A stretch of 64,000 bases of DNA from Pseudomonas hygromyciniae (GCF_016925675.1 NZ_CP070506.1:3532501-3596500), one strand, 5' to 3'; shown: positions 7,717 through 14,482, counted from the stretch's first letter. Numbers and translations: made by a program. The notes: generated by a model not told the origin, from the sequence alone.

Positions 7717-8114
7717 ATGAGCACCTTTGCAGTGTTTGGAATGACCCTCGATGTCGCCAAGACCGAGGCTCGCAAGAAAACAGCCGGCACCCGGAAGAAC
7801 CCGAAGGCTCCTGGCGGCGTCGAGCCGATCCCGGAAGCTGAATGGCTGGAGCTGGTCGCCAAGCGCACCGAAAAGATCATGGGGGGGGGGCGGTTCGCCA
7901 GCTCTCGCCGCTGTTCGATGCGCCGCAGTACGCCGAGCAGTTCATTGAGCTGGCCCGTAGGACCTTGAGATGCCGCGACATGCAGATCAGGGCCAAGGCG
8001 GTGCTGGTGGACGCCAAGGGCAAGCCGATCATCAACCCGAAGACGAAGGCTCCACGCATTGGGTTTTCGGAATGGCCACCGAAGCCGCATGTGCAGCAGG
8101 AAGAGGCGGCATGA
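7717..8114 (+). pseudogene. Phage hypothetical gene split by a G10 homopolymer frameshift
   Basis: ATG 7717 with TGGAGATAACC upstream reads MSTFAVFGMTLDVAKTEARK through AKRTEKIMGG, then leaves frame at a run of ten G at 7881-7890. The continuation AVRQLSPLFDAPQYAEQFIE to the TGA at 8114 lies in another frame and clearly belongs to the same protein of about 132 residues. Adding one G or removing two restores the frame. The product is a phage hypothetical protein of unknown role. The tract is either a sequencing error, a true mutation, or a slippage switch. Confidence 0.6.
7881..7890. repeat. G10 homopolymer within a coding region
   Basis: Ten consecutive G residues inside the split phage gene at 7717-8114. 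Such tracts can be phase-variable by polymerase slippage, but they are also the commonest site of read-length error. Confidence 0.85.
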
Positions 8115-8125
8115 GCCGCCCTCGC

Positions 8126-8329
8126 CTATTGTGCTGATGGCCTGGCAGGCAGGTCGAAGGTGTAGAACCCCTTCAGCCCCTTCAGCAGGCCCTCTGGGAT
8201 TTTAGGGTCAAAGTAAATGGCCCACGTCCCATCGGGTCTTTGCTCGCAATCAGCGTAGTACGCACCGACCTGGTCAATCGTAAGTCCGGTGCCTTCAGCG
8301 ATCTCCTTCAGCGTTAGCTTGTTGCTCAT
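8126..8329 (-). CDS. Small helix-turn-helix-like protein (67 aa)
   Basis: The start at 8329 (MSNKLTLKEIAEGTGLTID) is preferred to 8380 because AGGAGAAAGCAG precedes it on the minus strand. LTLKEIAEGTGLTIDQV has the spacing of a helix-turn-helix recognition unit, followed by a short strand-rich region (DGTWAIYFDPKIP). It could be a small phage regulator. It runs leftward, convergent with the split gene ending at 8114. Confidence 0.5.
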   Translation of the reverse strand: MSNKLTLKEIAEGTGLTIDQVGAYYADCEQRPDGTWAIYFDPKIPEGLLKGLKGFYTFDLPARPSAQ

Positions 8330-8439
8330 CTGCTTTCTCCTTGGTTCGACGGTATGCCGAATCATCAAGCAATAGCCCACGAATACACTTCACGCCAGCC
8401 GGTGAGGATCCCCTATGCCTATCCAACGCTTACGAGCAT

Positions 8440-9099
8440 TTACGCACCGTTCGCCTTTTTTCGCTTCAGCAACCACGACAGTTTTGGGAATATCAATCTT
8501 CGGCCGAAGCCAAGGTCATTTTTAGTATCCAGCCAAGCCTGTTCGAGTTCCGCCCTTAGCAAATCGCGGTATTCTTTTATTTTTTGAAGCGGCTTATCTG
8601 TAGGACTTTCATACTCGACTCTGATCGCCAGCCTGTTAGCATCACCACCGAATTTTATTAGTTTTCTAGAACGCTCATCATTTCGACTTAGAAGAAGATT
8701 AACTCTAGCGCGCAGTTGCGACATTCTAGCGCATGCTTTGTAGTAGTCATCGGAGCCTTTGAAACCTTCTTGCTTTGAGTTCATATTGACAATATATGTC
8801 ATAAGAGAAATCAATTCTGCGGCCGCCTCTCTCAGCTCGGCCATCCAATGATGTCTGAAATTACTCAAATTCCCTTGAATTTGATTTCTCTGAACACCAA
8901 TCGTTAACCACGCCACTAAAAGCGCTACTACCACTCCGGCTGCAGCCGGGACAACTGTTGCCCAATCCGTGTCTGAGTCGACATGTATATATATTGGCGA
9001 ATCTTTAAGGCCAATCTCAGTGCCAACTTGATTCTTCAATACTCGCCCCTCGTACTTGATATCAGCAGCATTTAGTTCAAATGACCTAGGTAGTTCCAT
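8440..9099 (-). CDS. Single-TM membrane protein with coiled-coil cytoplasmic region (cargo)
   Basis: 219 residues. One strong transmembrane helix at ~48-68 (VVPAAAGVVVALLVAWLTIGV) is followed by a mostly helical, charged region with potential coiled coils (RVNLLLSRNDERSRKLI, KEYRDLLRAELEQ). It is AT-rich, has a weak ribosome site, and runs opposite to the phage genes. It appears to replace a phage gene: a typical phage leader (about 8391-8413) and the first dozen codons (MPIQRLRAFTHR) remain directly at its downstream end. No known family is recognised; membrane-anchored effectors of this size are frequent in phage-borne defence cargo, which is only an inference. Confidence 0.5.
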   Translation of the reverse strand: MELPRSFELNAADIKYEGRVLKNQVGTEIGLKDSPIYIHVDSDTDWATVVPAAAGVVVALLVAWLTIGVQRNQIQGNLSNFRHHWMAELREAAAELISLMTYIVNMNSKQEGFKGSDDYYKACARMSQLRARVNLLLSRNDERSRKLIKFGGDANRLAIRVEYESPTDKPLQKIKEYRDLLRAELEQAWLDTKNDLGFGRRLIFPKLSWLLKRKKANGA

Positions 9100-9136
9100 A
9101 TCTTAGCCCGAGTTTAAATCTAAAAGGATATACCAT

Positions 9137-9286
9137 ATGGCCATCACTACGGAAGCGTGTGCAGCGGCATCGAAGCCGCGACACAGACCTGGCACCCGCT
9201 GGGCATGCCCGCCGCCTGGTTCGGTGCGCCTGAGCCACTATATCGCTGTTGCGTCATACTGCTGGACGGGCGAGCATTCACCATCT
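9137..9286 (+). pseudogene. 5' remnant of a phage cytosine-C5 DNA methyltransferase
   Basis: After AAAGGAT and ATG 9137 comes MAIT, and one base later the frame reads YGSVCSGIEAAT then WHPLGMPAAWF. This is the familiar N-terminus of phage Dcm-like methyltransferases, containing the S-adenosylmethionine-binding motif I (CSGIEAAT). A single T is missing between ACT and TAC (about 9148), so the ATG is out of frame with motif I. Homology stops at about 9222, after WF, where the canonical EIEPFPS should follow. A short chimeric tail runs to a TGA at 9286-9288. The 3' remnant is at 10419-10748. Confidence 0.75.
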
Positions 9287-9287
9287 G

Positions 9288-10418
9288 ATGAATGCTGCTG
9301 CCCACAAGGACGTTTCTTTGAAGATCCCCGCGGTAAAAAAAGAAAAGCTAGACCAAGCTCTAAAACAGTTCGATGAAAAGTTTCGCCGCGCCCTCGAGTG
9401 GAAAGGCTGGACTGAAAACCAAGCGCATCGCTACGCAATCAGTGCGAACAGCACTTTATACCCTGCAAAAAAAATAGTTTCTTTGGCCACTGGAACCCCT
9501 GTAGGACTTTTTTCAGGTGGTCAGCCCACAAACGGATATTTGAAGCGGCACGGATTCACAATCGTTGAGCTGCAACGGTCAACTGATCCAGAGCTGCGCT
9601 TTGTGGCGGGTCAGGTTTATGACCGGCAAACTGAGATTCACGATTTGTTCGGAGGCAGTCGCCAGAGTGGAATTGCCCCGTCAGCGCAGGCCCCAGCGGT
9701 ATTCATTTTCACCGGCGACTCAGGTGGTCAGTACGGATACACCGACTCTCATAGCGAGGAGAAGGTTTTCAGTTATACAGGCGAAGGCCAGCTCGATGAT
9801 ATGACGCTGACTAAAGGAAACCTGGCAATTCTCGAGCACTCGAAGCAGGGGAAAGCACTGCATGTTTTCGAGATTGTCGGCAAAAGTTTAGGCCAGAAGT
9901 ACCTCGGCGAATACACGTGTGCGAGCCATGAATGGCGCCGCGGCCCTGACAAGCTTGGCAACGACAGGGCAATAGTTGTGTTCAACCTAGTCCCCGTAGG
10001 GCTTGAGCTCGACTCCCCTACGTTCTCAGGAGAAGACGAAGGCCCAGATCCAACTATGTCACTTGCAGAGGCGAGAAAGCGCGCTCTTGCGGCTGCGGAA
10101 GCAGGATCCGCTGGAGAGAGCGGATCGGCACGCAGGACCGTATATCGTCGCAGCAGAACAATCTCCAATTACGTTTTAAAGAGGGCAGCCGGGAACTGTG
10201 AGAGCTGTAAGAAAGCGGCCCCTTTCATGAAGGCAAACGGCTCACCATACCTAGAGCCGCACCACGTAAATCGATTATCAGATGGCGGCCTAGACCATCC
10301 ACGTTACATAGGTGCCATCTGCCCCGCCTGCCACCGCGAAATCCACCACGGATTACACGGAAAGGTGAAGAACGAAGCGTTGAAAACTTACGTCGCTAGT
10401 ATCGAGCCGAAGTCTTGA
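9288..10418 (+). CDS. ScoMcrA-like SRA-HNH modification-dependent endonuclease
   Basis: About 376 residues from ATG 9288, overlapping the remnant's TGA; ATG 9249 is possible but less likely. Three parts are visible. An N-terminal ~95-residue helical domain ends TNGYLKRHGFTIVEL. A central SRA-like domain spans about 100-235 (YDRQTEIHDLFGGSRQSGI, FTGDSGGQYGY, YTGEGQ.DDM, LGEYTCASHEW). A C-terminal HNH nuclease has CESC (~301-304), PHHVNRLSDGG and CPACHREIHHG. This layout is that of ScoMcrA-type enzymes, which cut DNA carrying 5-methylcytosine or phosphorothioate. Its target here is unknown. It sits inside a destroyed methyltransferase gene, consistent with self-toxicity avoidance. Confidence 0.75.
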   Translation: MNAAAHKDVSLKIPAVKKEKLDQALKQFDEKFRRALEWKGWTENQAHRYAISANSTLYPAKKIVSLATGTPVGLFSGGQPTNGYLKRHGFTIVELQRSTDPELRFVAGQVYDRQTEIHDLFGGSRQSGIAPSAQAPAVFIFTGDSGGQYGYTDSHSEEKVFSYTGEGQLDDMTLTKGNLAILEHSKQGKALHVFEIVGKSLGQKYLGEYTCASHEWRRGPDKLGNDRAIVVFNLVPVGLELDSPTFSGEDEGPDPTMSLAEARKRALAAAEAGSAGESGSARRTVYRRSRTISNYVLKRAAGNCESCKKAAPFMKANGSPYLEPHHVNRLSDGGLDHPRYIGAICPACHREIHHGLHGKVKNEALKTYVASIEPKS

Positions 10419-10748
10419 AGGCTTACGAATCAGCAGGGCTGCAGCCTGGAACATCTGAGTGGCACTATCACAACCCTGGACCACCTGGCCCTGGTCACGG
10501 TGATGGCTCAGGGCACGCCCTACGTGATCGTCGACACCTGCCTGCGGATGCTCAAGCCGGTTGAGCTGTACAAGGCCCAGGGGTTCCCAGCCGACTACAT
10601 CATCACCCACGGCGCCGACGGCAAGCCCTTCACCATCACCCAGCAGGTGCACATGTGCGGCAACAGCGTCAGCCCGCCGCCGATGGCTGCCCTGGCGCGG
10701 GCCAATGACCCGTGGAGAATCGCCGAGCGTCAGGCGGCTGCGGCTTAA
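10419..10748 (+). pseudogene. 3' remnant of the phage cytosine-C5 DNA methyltransferase
   Basis: Directly after the endonuclease stop, in the same frame, the sequence reads GTITTLDHLALVTV then YVIVDTCLRMLKPVELYKAQ, GFPADYI and MCGNSVSPPPMAALARAN before a TAA. These are the last ~110 residues of phage Dcm-like methyltransferases, with motif IX/X (RELYRAQGFP-like; GNSVSPP). Motifs II-VIII, including the catalytic PC, are missing between this and the fragment at 9137-9286. It cannot be a functional enzyme. Confidence 0.78.
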
Positions 10749-10754
10749 ACGCGC

Positions 10755-10787
10755 TCAGCAATCAGCAATCAGCAATCAGCAATCAGC
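10755..10787. repeat. Heptamer tandem repeat (AATCAGC, 4.7 copies)
   Basis: Four perfect AATCAGC units (10760-10787) plus a partial TCAGC. The repeat overlaps the 3' end of the leftward gene ending at 10769. Because that gene's stop (TGA) lies within the repeat and is met in the same frame whatever the copy number, changes in number would not alter its protein. Confidence 0.9.
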
Positions 10788-10996
10788 TTGGCACCGACCT
10801 CACGCCCAGCAACCTGAGCCAGGCCACGGTCAACATAGGTTCGGTCACCCGCAACAACCGGCACTACCACCTCACCACCGCGCTTTATCTCGACGTTGAT
10901 ACGCCAGGTCTCCCGGCCTTCCTCGTCCTTGTCGCACTCCATGTAGTTCCAAACCTGAAAGCCTTCGATCTCCTCGTAAATATCGTGCTTGGTCAT
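10769..10996 (-). CDS. Phage hypothetical protein (75 aa)
   Basis: ATG at 10996 with GGGCAGGACC upstream gives MTKHDIYEEIEGFQVWNYME, a small acidic, strand-rich protein (ETWRINVEIKRGGEVVVPVV) ending LIADC within the heptamer repeat. The longer frame to 11098 has atypical, His/Arg-rich composition and is rejected. No family is recognised. It is the last of three leftward genes (11225 to 10769). Confidence 0.55.
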   Translation of the reverse strand: MTKHDIYEEIEGFQVWNYMECDKDEEGRETWRINVEIKRGGEVVVPVVAGDRTYVDRGLAQVAGREVGAKLIADC

Positions 10997-11031
10997 GGTC
11001 CTGCCCATTTGTAGGAAGGGGCCATCGTAGC

Positions 11032-11115
11032 TCAAAGCCAGCCGGTACGGATGATGACGGCGATCAGGCGAAGGATGGCGGCGAACAGGTTTATCCAATC
11101 GGTCAGTCGTTTCAT
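11032..11115 (-). CDS. Small hydrophobic (membrane) peptide, 27 aa
   Basis: ATG at 11115 overlaps the stop of the upstream small ORF as ATGA and reads MKRLTDWINLFAAILRLIAV then IIRTGWL before a TGA. One amphipathic or transmembrane helix with a basic N-terminus is predicted by eye. The overlap suggests translational coupling. It could be a small membrane-active phage peptide. Too short for family assignment. Confidence 0.35.
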   Translation of the reverse strand: MKRLTDWINLFAAILRLIAVIIRTGWL

Positions 11116-11225
11116 GCGGTAGAGCCCTCGATATTGGTCAGCCAGAACACGGTGCGCTGACGGTAATGCTCGATGTTCTGCCGCTTACCCCTAGCTTTCC
11201 TCTTGGGTTTTTTCCGCTCCCCCAC
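11112..11225 (-). CDS. Small basic ORF coupled to the 27-aa peptide
   Basis: A GTG at 11225 begins MGERKKPKRKARGKRQNIEH, followed by YRQRTVFWLTNIEGSTA and a TGA overlapping the next ATG. The first 15 residues are almost all Lys/Arg, compatible with nucleic-acid binding. The start is uncertain because the frame stays open upstream. Support comes from the ATGA overlap and the coherent C-terminus. Confidence 0.3.
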   Translation of the reverse strand: MGERKKPKRKARGKRQNIEHYRQRTVFWLTNIEGSTA

Positions 11226-11260
11226 TCCACCGCCCGGGCATGGCCCGGCAAGGACTCCCC

Positions 11261-11881
11261 ATGCCTACAGATAATCAAATCCCCAAGCCCGCACCGAGCC
11301 TTGCTACCGGCCACGACCTGGATACTGCGACCTGGGCCGACTTCGTGACCCGCCTTCGCCATGACTGCGTTGGTGCTGGTGTGAATGATCATTGCACCTC
11401 TGCAGCGATCTTCATCGTCCAGGCCAGACGCATCGTCTACGGGATAGACACCGACTACAGCGACAACCGCTTGCTTATCAATCACTGCACTGAGGGTGAG
11501 TGGTTCTCGCCAAAGGATTACTGGGACGAACAAGACGAAGATGAGCGGGCCTCTTTGAACAAGGCTATGCAGGTTTGGTCAGGATGCCAGTTCATGAAGG
11601 CGGACGAGTCGGATCAGTGGTACGTCCTCGGCGAGCTGGAAGGACATGCGGTCACTGGCTGGTGCGAAAACTGGGAGTACATAAACGCGCACTTCACCAA
11701 AGACGCCGCCGAGGCATTCATCCGGCGCAAGAAGCACGACTATGGCAAAGGCATGCGGGTCTACGTCGAATCCCAGTATTACGCCTGGGAGTTCAACGCC
11801 ATCAAGGAAGCGATCCTCGACGGCACTCTGACCTATACACCGAAGGCGGTTGTGAATGCCCATGACCTGGTAACAAGGTAG
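11261..11881 (+). CDS. Phage hypothetical protein (206 aa)
   Basis: ATG 11261 is preceded by the recurrent prophage leader CGGCAAGGACTCCCC, so the upstream ATG (11240) is rejected. The protein (MPTDNQIPKPAPSLATGHDL...) contains an N-terminal region DTATWADFVTRLRHDC and a C-terminal region with many aromatic residues (EFNAIKEAILDGTLTYTP). It resembles phage early-region hypotheticals. No catalytic motif is evident. GC content and orientation match the phage operon, unlike the cargo genes. Confidence 0.65.
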   Translation: MPTDNQIPKPAPSLATGHDLDTATWADFVTRLRHDCVGAGVNDHCTSAAIFIVQARRIVYGIDTDYSDNRLLINHCTEGEWFSPKDYWDEQDEDERASLNKAMQVWSGCQFMKADESDQWYVLGELEGHAVTGWCENWEYINAHFTKDAAEAFIRRKKHDYGKGMRVYVESQYYAWEFNAIKEAILDGTLTYTPKAVVNAHDLVTR

Positions 11882-11919
11882 TGGAAAAATGATCTACCTG
11901 CGCAAATCTCTCACCAATA

Positions 11920-12243
11920 CTATCTGCAGTGAAAAGCAGAGCCGCTACTTTGCCTGATGCACGCAGCTCTATCACGGGCCTCCATATTGTCGATAGTCGG
12001 ATTGCCGGTGGTATTGGGCTCTGGCCTAACCGGAGTGCCGGGATAATTCAGCGCATCAAGCTCCTGCGCGCCCAAGACACGCGGAACGTGCTTCGCCTCT
12101 GGAGGAGAAGCGGGTTTAGGCAACTGATTGATAGCTTCGCCAAAGCGCTCAAGTAAAGGGCTATCCGGTAATTCATCCGCTACAACCATGGTCGATAAGA
12201 CCACGACCAACGATAACGCGCTGTATCTCATAAGCAATTTCAA
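11920..12243 (-). CDS. Small exported protein with signal peptide
   Basis: About 107 residues. A basic N-terminus, a hydrophobic core (YSALSLVVVLSTMVV) and ADE form a classical signal peptide, so export is likely. The mature part is Pro-rich and polar (LPKPASPPEAKHVPRV) with one C-terminal Cys pair (ACIRQ...FHCR). A TTG start at 12243 has AAGAGA at fair spacing; ATG at 12231 is the alternative. No family is recognised. An exported product is unusual in the recombination region and suggests lysogenic cargo. Confidence 0.45.
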   Translation of the reverse strand: MKLLMRYSALSLVVVLSTMVVADELPDSPLLERFGEAINQLPKPASPPEAKHVPRVLGAQELDALNYPGTPVRPEPNTTGNPTIDNMEARDRAACIRQSSGSAFHCR

Positions 12244-12351
12244 AAGATGTCTCTTTTAGCGAGCCGACTAAATTGGCTGAACTTTTAAACGCCGCCGCCG
12301 CTCAAGCAGCAAAAGCTGCCAACCAGAGGGGTGGACATCTCGCAAGCAAGT

Positions 12352-12380
12352 AACGAACGAACGAACGAACGAACGAACGA
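12352..12380. repeat. Tetranucleotide tandem repeat (AACG)7
   Basis: Seven perfect AACG units plus one base, in the ~230-bp gap between the exported-protein gene and the gene at 12477. The rest of the gap holds an open frame ending LLNAAAAQAAKAANQRGG with no usable start, probably a gene remnant. Confidence 0.9.
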
Positions 12381-12476
12381 TTATCGGCAAGTCGATTTAG
12401 CAGTGTCACTTCTCGAGTTGTTACTGAAATGTAATCCCCCCTTCAAAGTCAGCCGCTATAGCGGCAAGGACGACCT

Positions 12477-13343
12477 ATGGCCAGAAAAAACCACCTGATC
12501 GTCGACTCAGGTTGCACCCAGGATAATGAGCGCTGGTCGCTCTCCGTCTGCGGGCTTAACGAAGATTCCGAGGTGTCGTGGGATGGCACCCACAAGCGCA
12601 GCCTTGTCAGCTGCAAGCGGTGCCAAGCGAAAATGGCCAAGCCGCGTCCGGCGCCGGAGCCACTCCATAAAGAGCGGCCCATTCTTTTTAACGGTGCAAT
12701 GGTTCGCGCGATTCTGTCCGGACAAAAGACCGTCACGCGCCGCCTGGTCAAAGGCAATCAGATCCCGAGCCGTAGCAAATCCGATTCCCCGGAACATCAG
12801 TGGATTGCCGTAGTTCAAGACCATCCACGCTGGGGTTTCGCCGCTTTCGGCGCGACTGAGCAAGAATGCGCCGCTGAGCTTGCCATGTACGGCGGCTGCC
12901 CGTATGGCCAAAGAGGCGATCGCCTGTGGGTGCGCGAGACTTTCATCGATCTGCGCGGCACCGGTGTTGAGCATCGCCCAGACCCGGACGGCCCGCTCCA
13001 GCGCTACGCCTACGCTGCCGACTGCCGCCCTGGTTCACACAGCGACGAGGCAAGGAAAGACTTCGGTTTGAAGTACAAACCCAGCATCCACATGCCTCGC
13101 GCTGCCTGCCGCATCCTGCTGGAGATCACCGAAGTTCGCGTCGAGCGGTTGCAGGACATCAGCCGCGCCGATATCCGGGCGGAAGGCCTGCAATGTCCGC
13201 CGGAGCTGGCAAGCGATGACGTTTCACCGAATTACCGAGACTGGTACCCGGCGGCTTGGAGGGAGCTGTGGGAGTCCACCGGCGGCGACTGGAACGCCAA
13301 CCCGTGGGTATGGGTGGTCGAGTTCAAGCGGGTGACGCCATGA
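12477..13343 (+). CDS. Phage ASCH/PUA-like domain protein (288 aa)
   Basis: ATG 12477 follows the prophage leader GCGGCAAGGACGACCT. The core, RPILFNGAMVRAILSGQKTV then TRRLVK (~67-90), YGQRGDRLWVRETF (~142-155), LLEITEVRVERLQDIS and NPWVWVVEFKRV, is the pattern of phage ASCH-like proteins, which adopt a PUA-type RNA-binding fold. A preceding ~60-residue segment has CxxC-type Cys (SCKRCQAK) and Trp residues that could be a small zinc-binding addition. The function is unknown for this family. Confidence 0.65.
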   Translation: MARKNHLIVDSGCTQDNERWSLSVCGLNEDSEVSWDGTHKRSLVSCKRCQAKMAKPRPAPEPLHKERPILFNGAMVRAILSGQKTVTRRLVKGNQIPSRSKSDSPEHQWIAVVQDHPRWGFAAFGATEQECAAELAMYGGCPYGQRGDRLWVRETFIDLRGTGVEHRPDPDGPLQRYAYAADCRPGSHSDEARKDFGLKYKPSIHMPRAACRILLEITEVRVERLQDISRADIRAEGLQCPPELASDDVSPNYRDWYPAAWRELWESTGGDWNANPWVWVVEFKRVTP

Positions 13344-13606
13344 GCGATTCCCCGAATAGCCTCGGCTGGATGGACCACGGAAAGACAGATTGCGGCCTCC
13401 TGGTAATGAGTCGATGGGATAGCCCGGATCGCGATGACAACGCCAAAGACCTGCAGCGTTTTGTGAAAGATGTGAAGCGGAGCGGCCTTAAGCACTCTCG
13501 CATTGAGCGTTACGACGGCGATCAATTGCCAGACTGGGTTGGCGAGCTGCACTGCGAACATGCGCAATGCCAGTGCCGGCGCTTCCTCCGCACCAAACAA
13601 GCCTAA
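13340..13606 (+). CDS. Phage hypothetical protein (88 aa)
   Basis: ATG 13340 overlaps the preceding stop (ATGA). The protein begins MSDSPNSLGWMDHGKTDCGL and ends with a Cys cluster (HCEHAQCQCRRFLRTK) that could bind zinc. Coupled translation with the ASCH-like gene suggests a shared role, but none is known. Confidence 0.55.
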   Translation: MSDSPNSLGWMDHGKTDCGLLVMSRWDSPDRDDNAKDLQRFVKDVKRSGLKHSRIERYDGDQLPDWVGELHCEHAQCQCRRFLRTKQA

Positions 13607-13641
13607 CCCCAATCCCCCTATATGCCTGCCGGTGAGCGAAC

Positions 13642-13902
13642 TCACGATAACTGGCTGTCGATCCATCGCTCCGCTGCTGCCATTGCGTCACCCAGTGCCG
13701 CCGGATAGTCAGGCCATGGACCAGTCAGCTCGGCGGCGACTTCGCCCAACCCATCAACAGATGCCGGCTCAATGATTCTCGCAAATGCGGGTACGTCATC
13801 GTTTGGCCGCCTCCATTCGAACTTGAGAAACAACGTATGCCCCCGATAGGCATGAACGACTGGAACATCGAGATTGTGTGACACGCGCCCTCCCTGACAC
13901 AT
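13642..13902 (-). CDS. Phage hypothetical protein (86 aa)
   Basis: Leftward ORF with the likely start at ATG 13902 (MCQGGRVSHNLDVPVVHAY). A longer frame to 14253 would overlap a well-supported membrane-protein gene, so only the C-terminal part is called. It reads as a compact alpha/beta protein (GHTLFLKFEWRRPNDD, then YPAALGDAMAAAERWI). There is no strong ribosome site and no recognised family. Confidence 0.5.
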   Translation of the reverse strand: MCQGGRVSHNLDVPVVHAYRGHTLFLKFEWRRPNDDVPAFARIIEPASVDGLGEVAAELTGPWPDYPAALGDAMAAAERWIDSQLS

Positions 13903-13999
13903 GAGCAAGTTGCACAGTATTTGTAGCTCTTTTTTGCACCCTTCGCCATCGAGGCACTTAGCTATCAACTTCTGCCGCCCAGCGCGGCAAGGACACCCC

Positions 14000-14230
14000 A
14001 TGTACGCAACGAAACTCACCCTGCTCATAACGGCCATCGTGTTGTACGTGGCGGGGTCCACCTTCTGGTTTTTCTGGCAGGTGCCGGAGCTGCTCTCCAC
14101 CGGTACCGACCAAACCCTGGTCGCAGCATTCGCAGGCACCGTCGCCTGGATGCTGCTCACCTTCGGTTTCATCATCCACATCATCAAGACAGCGCGGCCT
14201 GCTGGCCCGCATGACAATCCCCGGGCATAG
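14000..14230 (+). CDS. Small two-TM membrane protein
   Basis: ATG 14000 sits behind the leader AGCGCGGCAAGGACACCCC. The 76-residue product has two hydrophobic segments, residues ~5-27 (KLTLLITAIVLYVAGSTFWF) and ~41-62 (LVAAFAGTVAWMLLTFGFII), with a short basic tail. It looks like a small inner-membrane protein of the prophage, perhaps a superinfection-exclusion type factor, but that is a guess from size and topology. Confidence 0.6.
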   Translation: MYATKLTLLITAIVLYVAGSTFWFFWQVPELLSTGTDQTLVAAFAGTVAWMLLTFGFIIHIIKTARPAGPHDNPRA

Positions 14231-14241
14231 AGGTGCACACC

Positions 14242-14478
14242 ATGGAAATGCAAAGCGAAACGCTTGCCGAGGAAGAGATCGCGGCAATAACGGGCTACAT
14301 GATCCCATCCAGGCAGATCGAGTGGCTCAACAAAAACGGCTGGAAATACGTACTGACTCGCTCGCGCCGTCCAGTGGTGGGCCGCGTTTACGCCCGGATG
14401 AAGTTGGCCGGAGTGAAGCCATCAGCAGAAAACGTCGCGGCCGAAGCCTGGTCACTGAATCTTTCAAACGTAGGATAA
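14242..14478 (+). CDS. DUF4224 protein, excisionase-like
   Basis: ATG 14242 has AGAGGTG at good spacing. The 78-residue product contains EEEIAAITGYMIPSRQIEWL and NKNGWKYVL..RSRRPVVGR, the conserved pattern of DUF4224. The family is found almost only directly upstream of tyrosine integrase genes, where it is thought to act as a DNA-binding directionality factor. The gene ends 4 bp before the integrase start, so the two are co-transcribed. Confidence 0.8.
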   Translation: MEMQSETLAEEEIAAITGYMIPSRQIEWLNKNGWKYVLTRSRRPVVGRVYARMKLAGVKPSAENVAAEAWSLNLSNVG

Positions 14479-14482
14479 AGAC

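Noticed and set aside
10500..10748. Independent small methyltransferase gene starting at GTG 10500
   Set aside because: It contains only the final motifs of a C5-methyltransferase, lacks SAM and catalytic motifs, and continues in frame upstream as remnant sequence.
13903..14253. N-terminal extension of the leftward ORF 13642-13902 up to 14253
   Set aside because: It would overlap the rightward two-TM gene at 14000, which has a strong leader and coherent hydrophobic segments.
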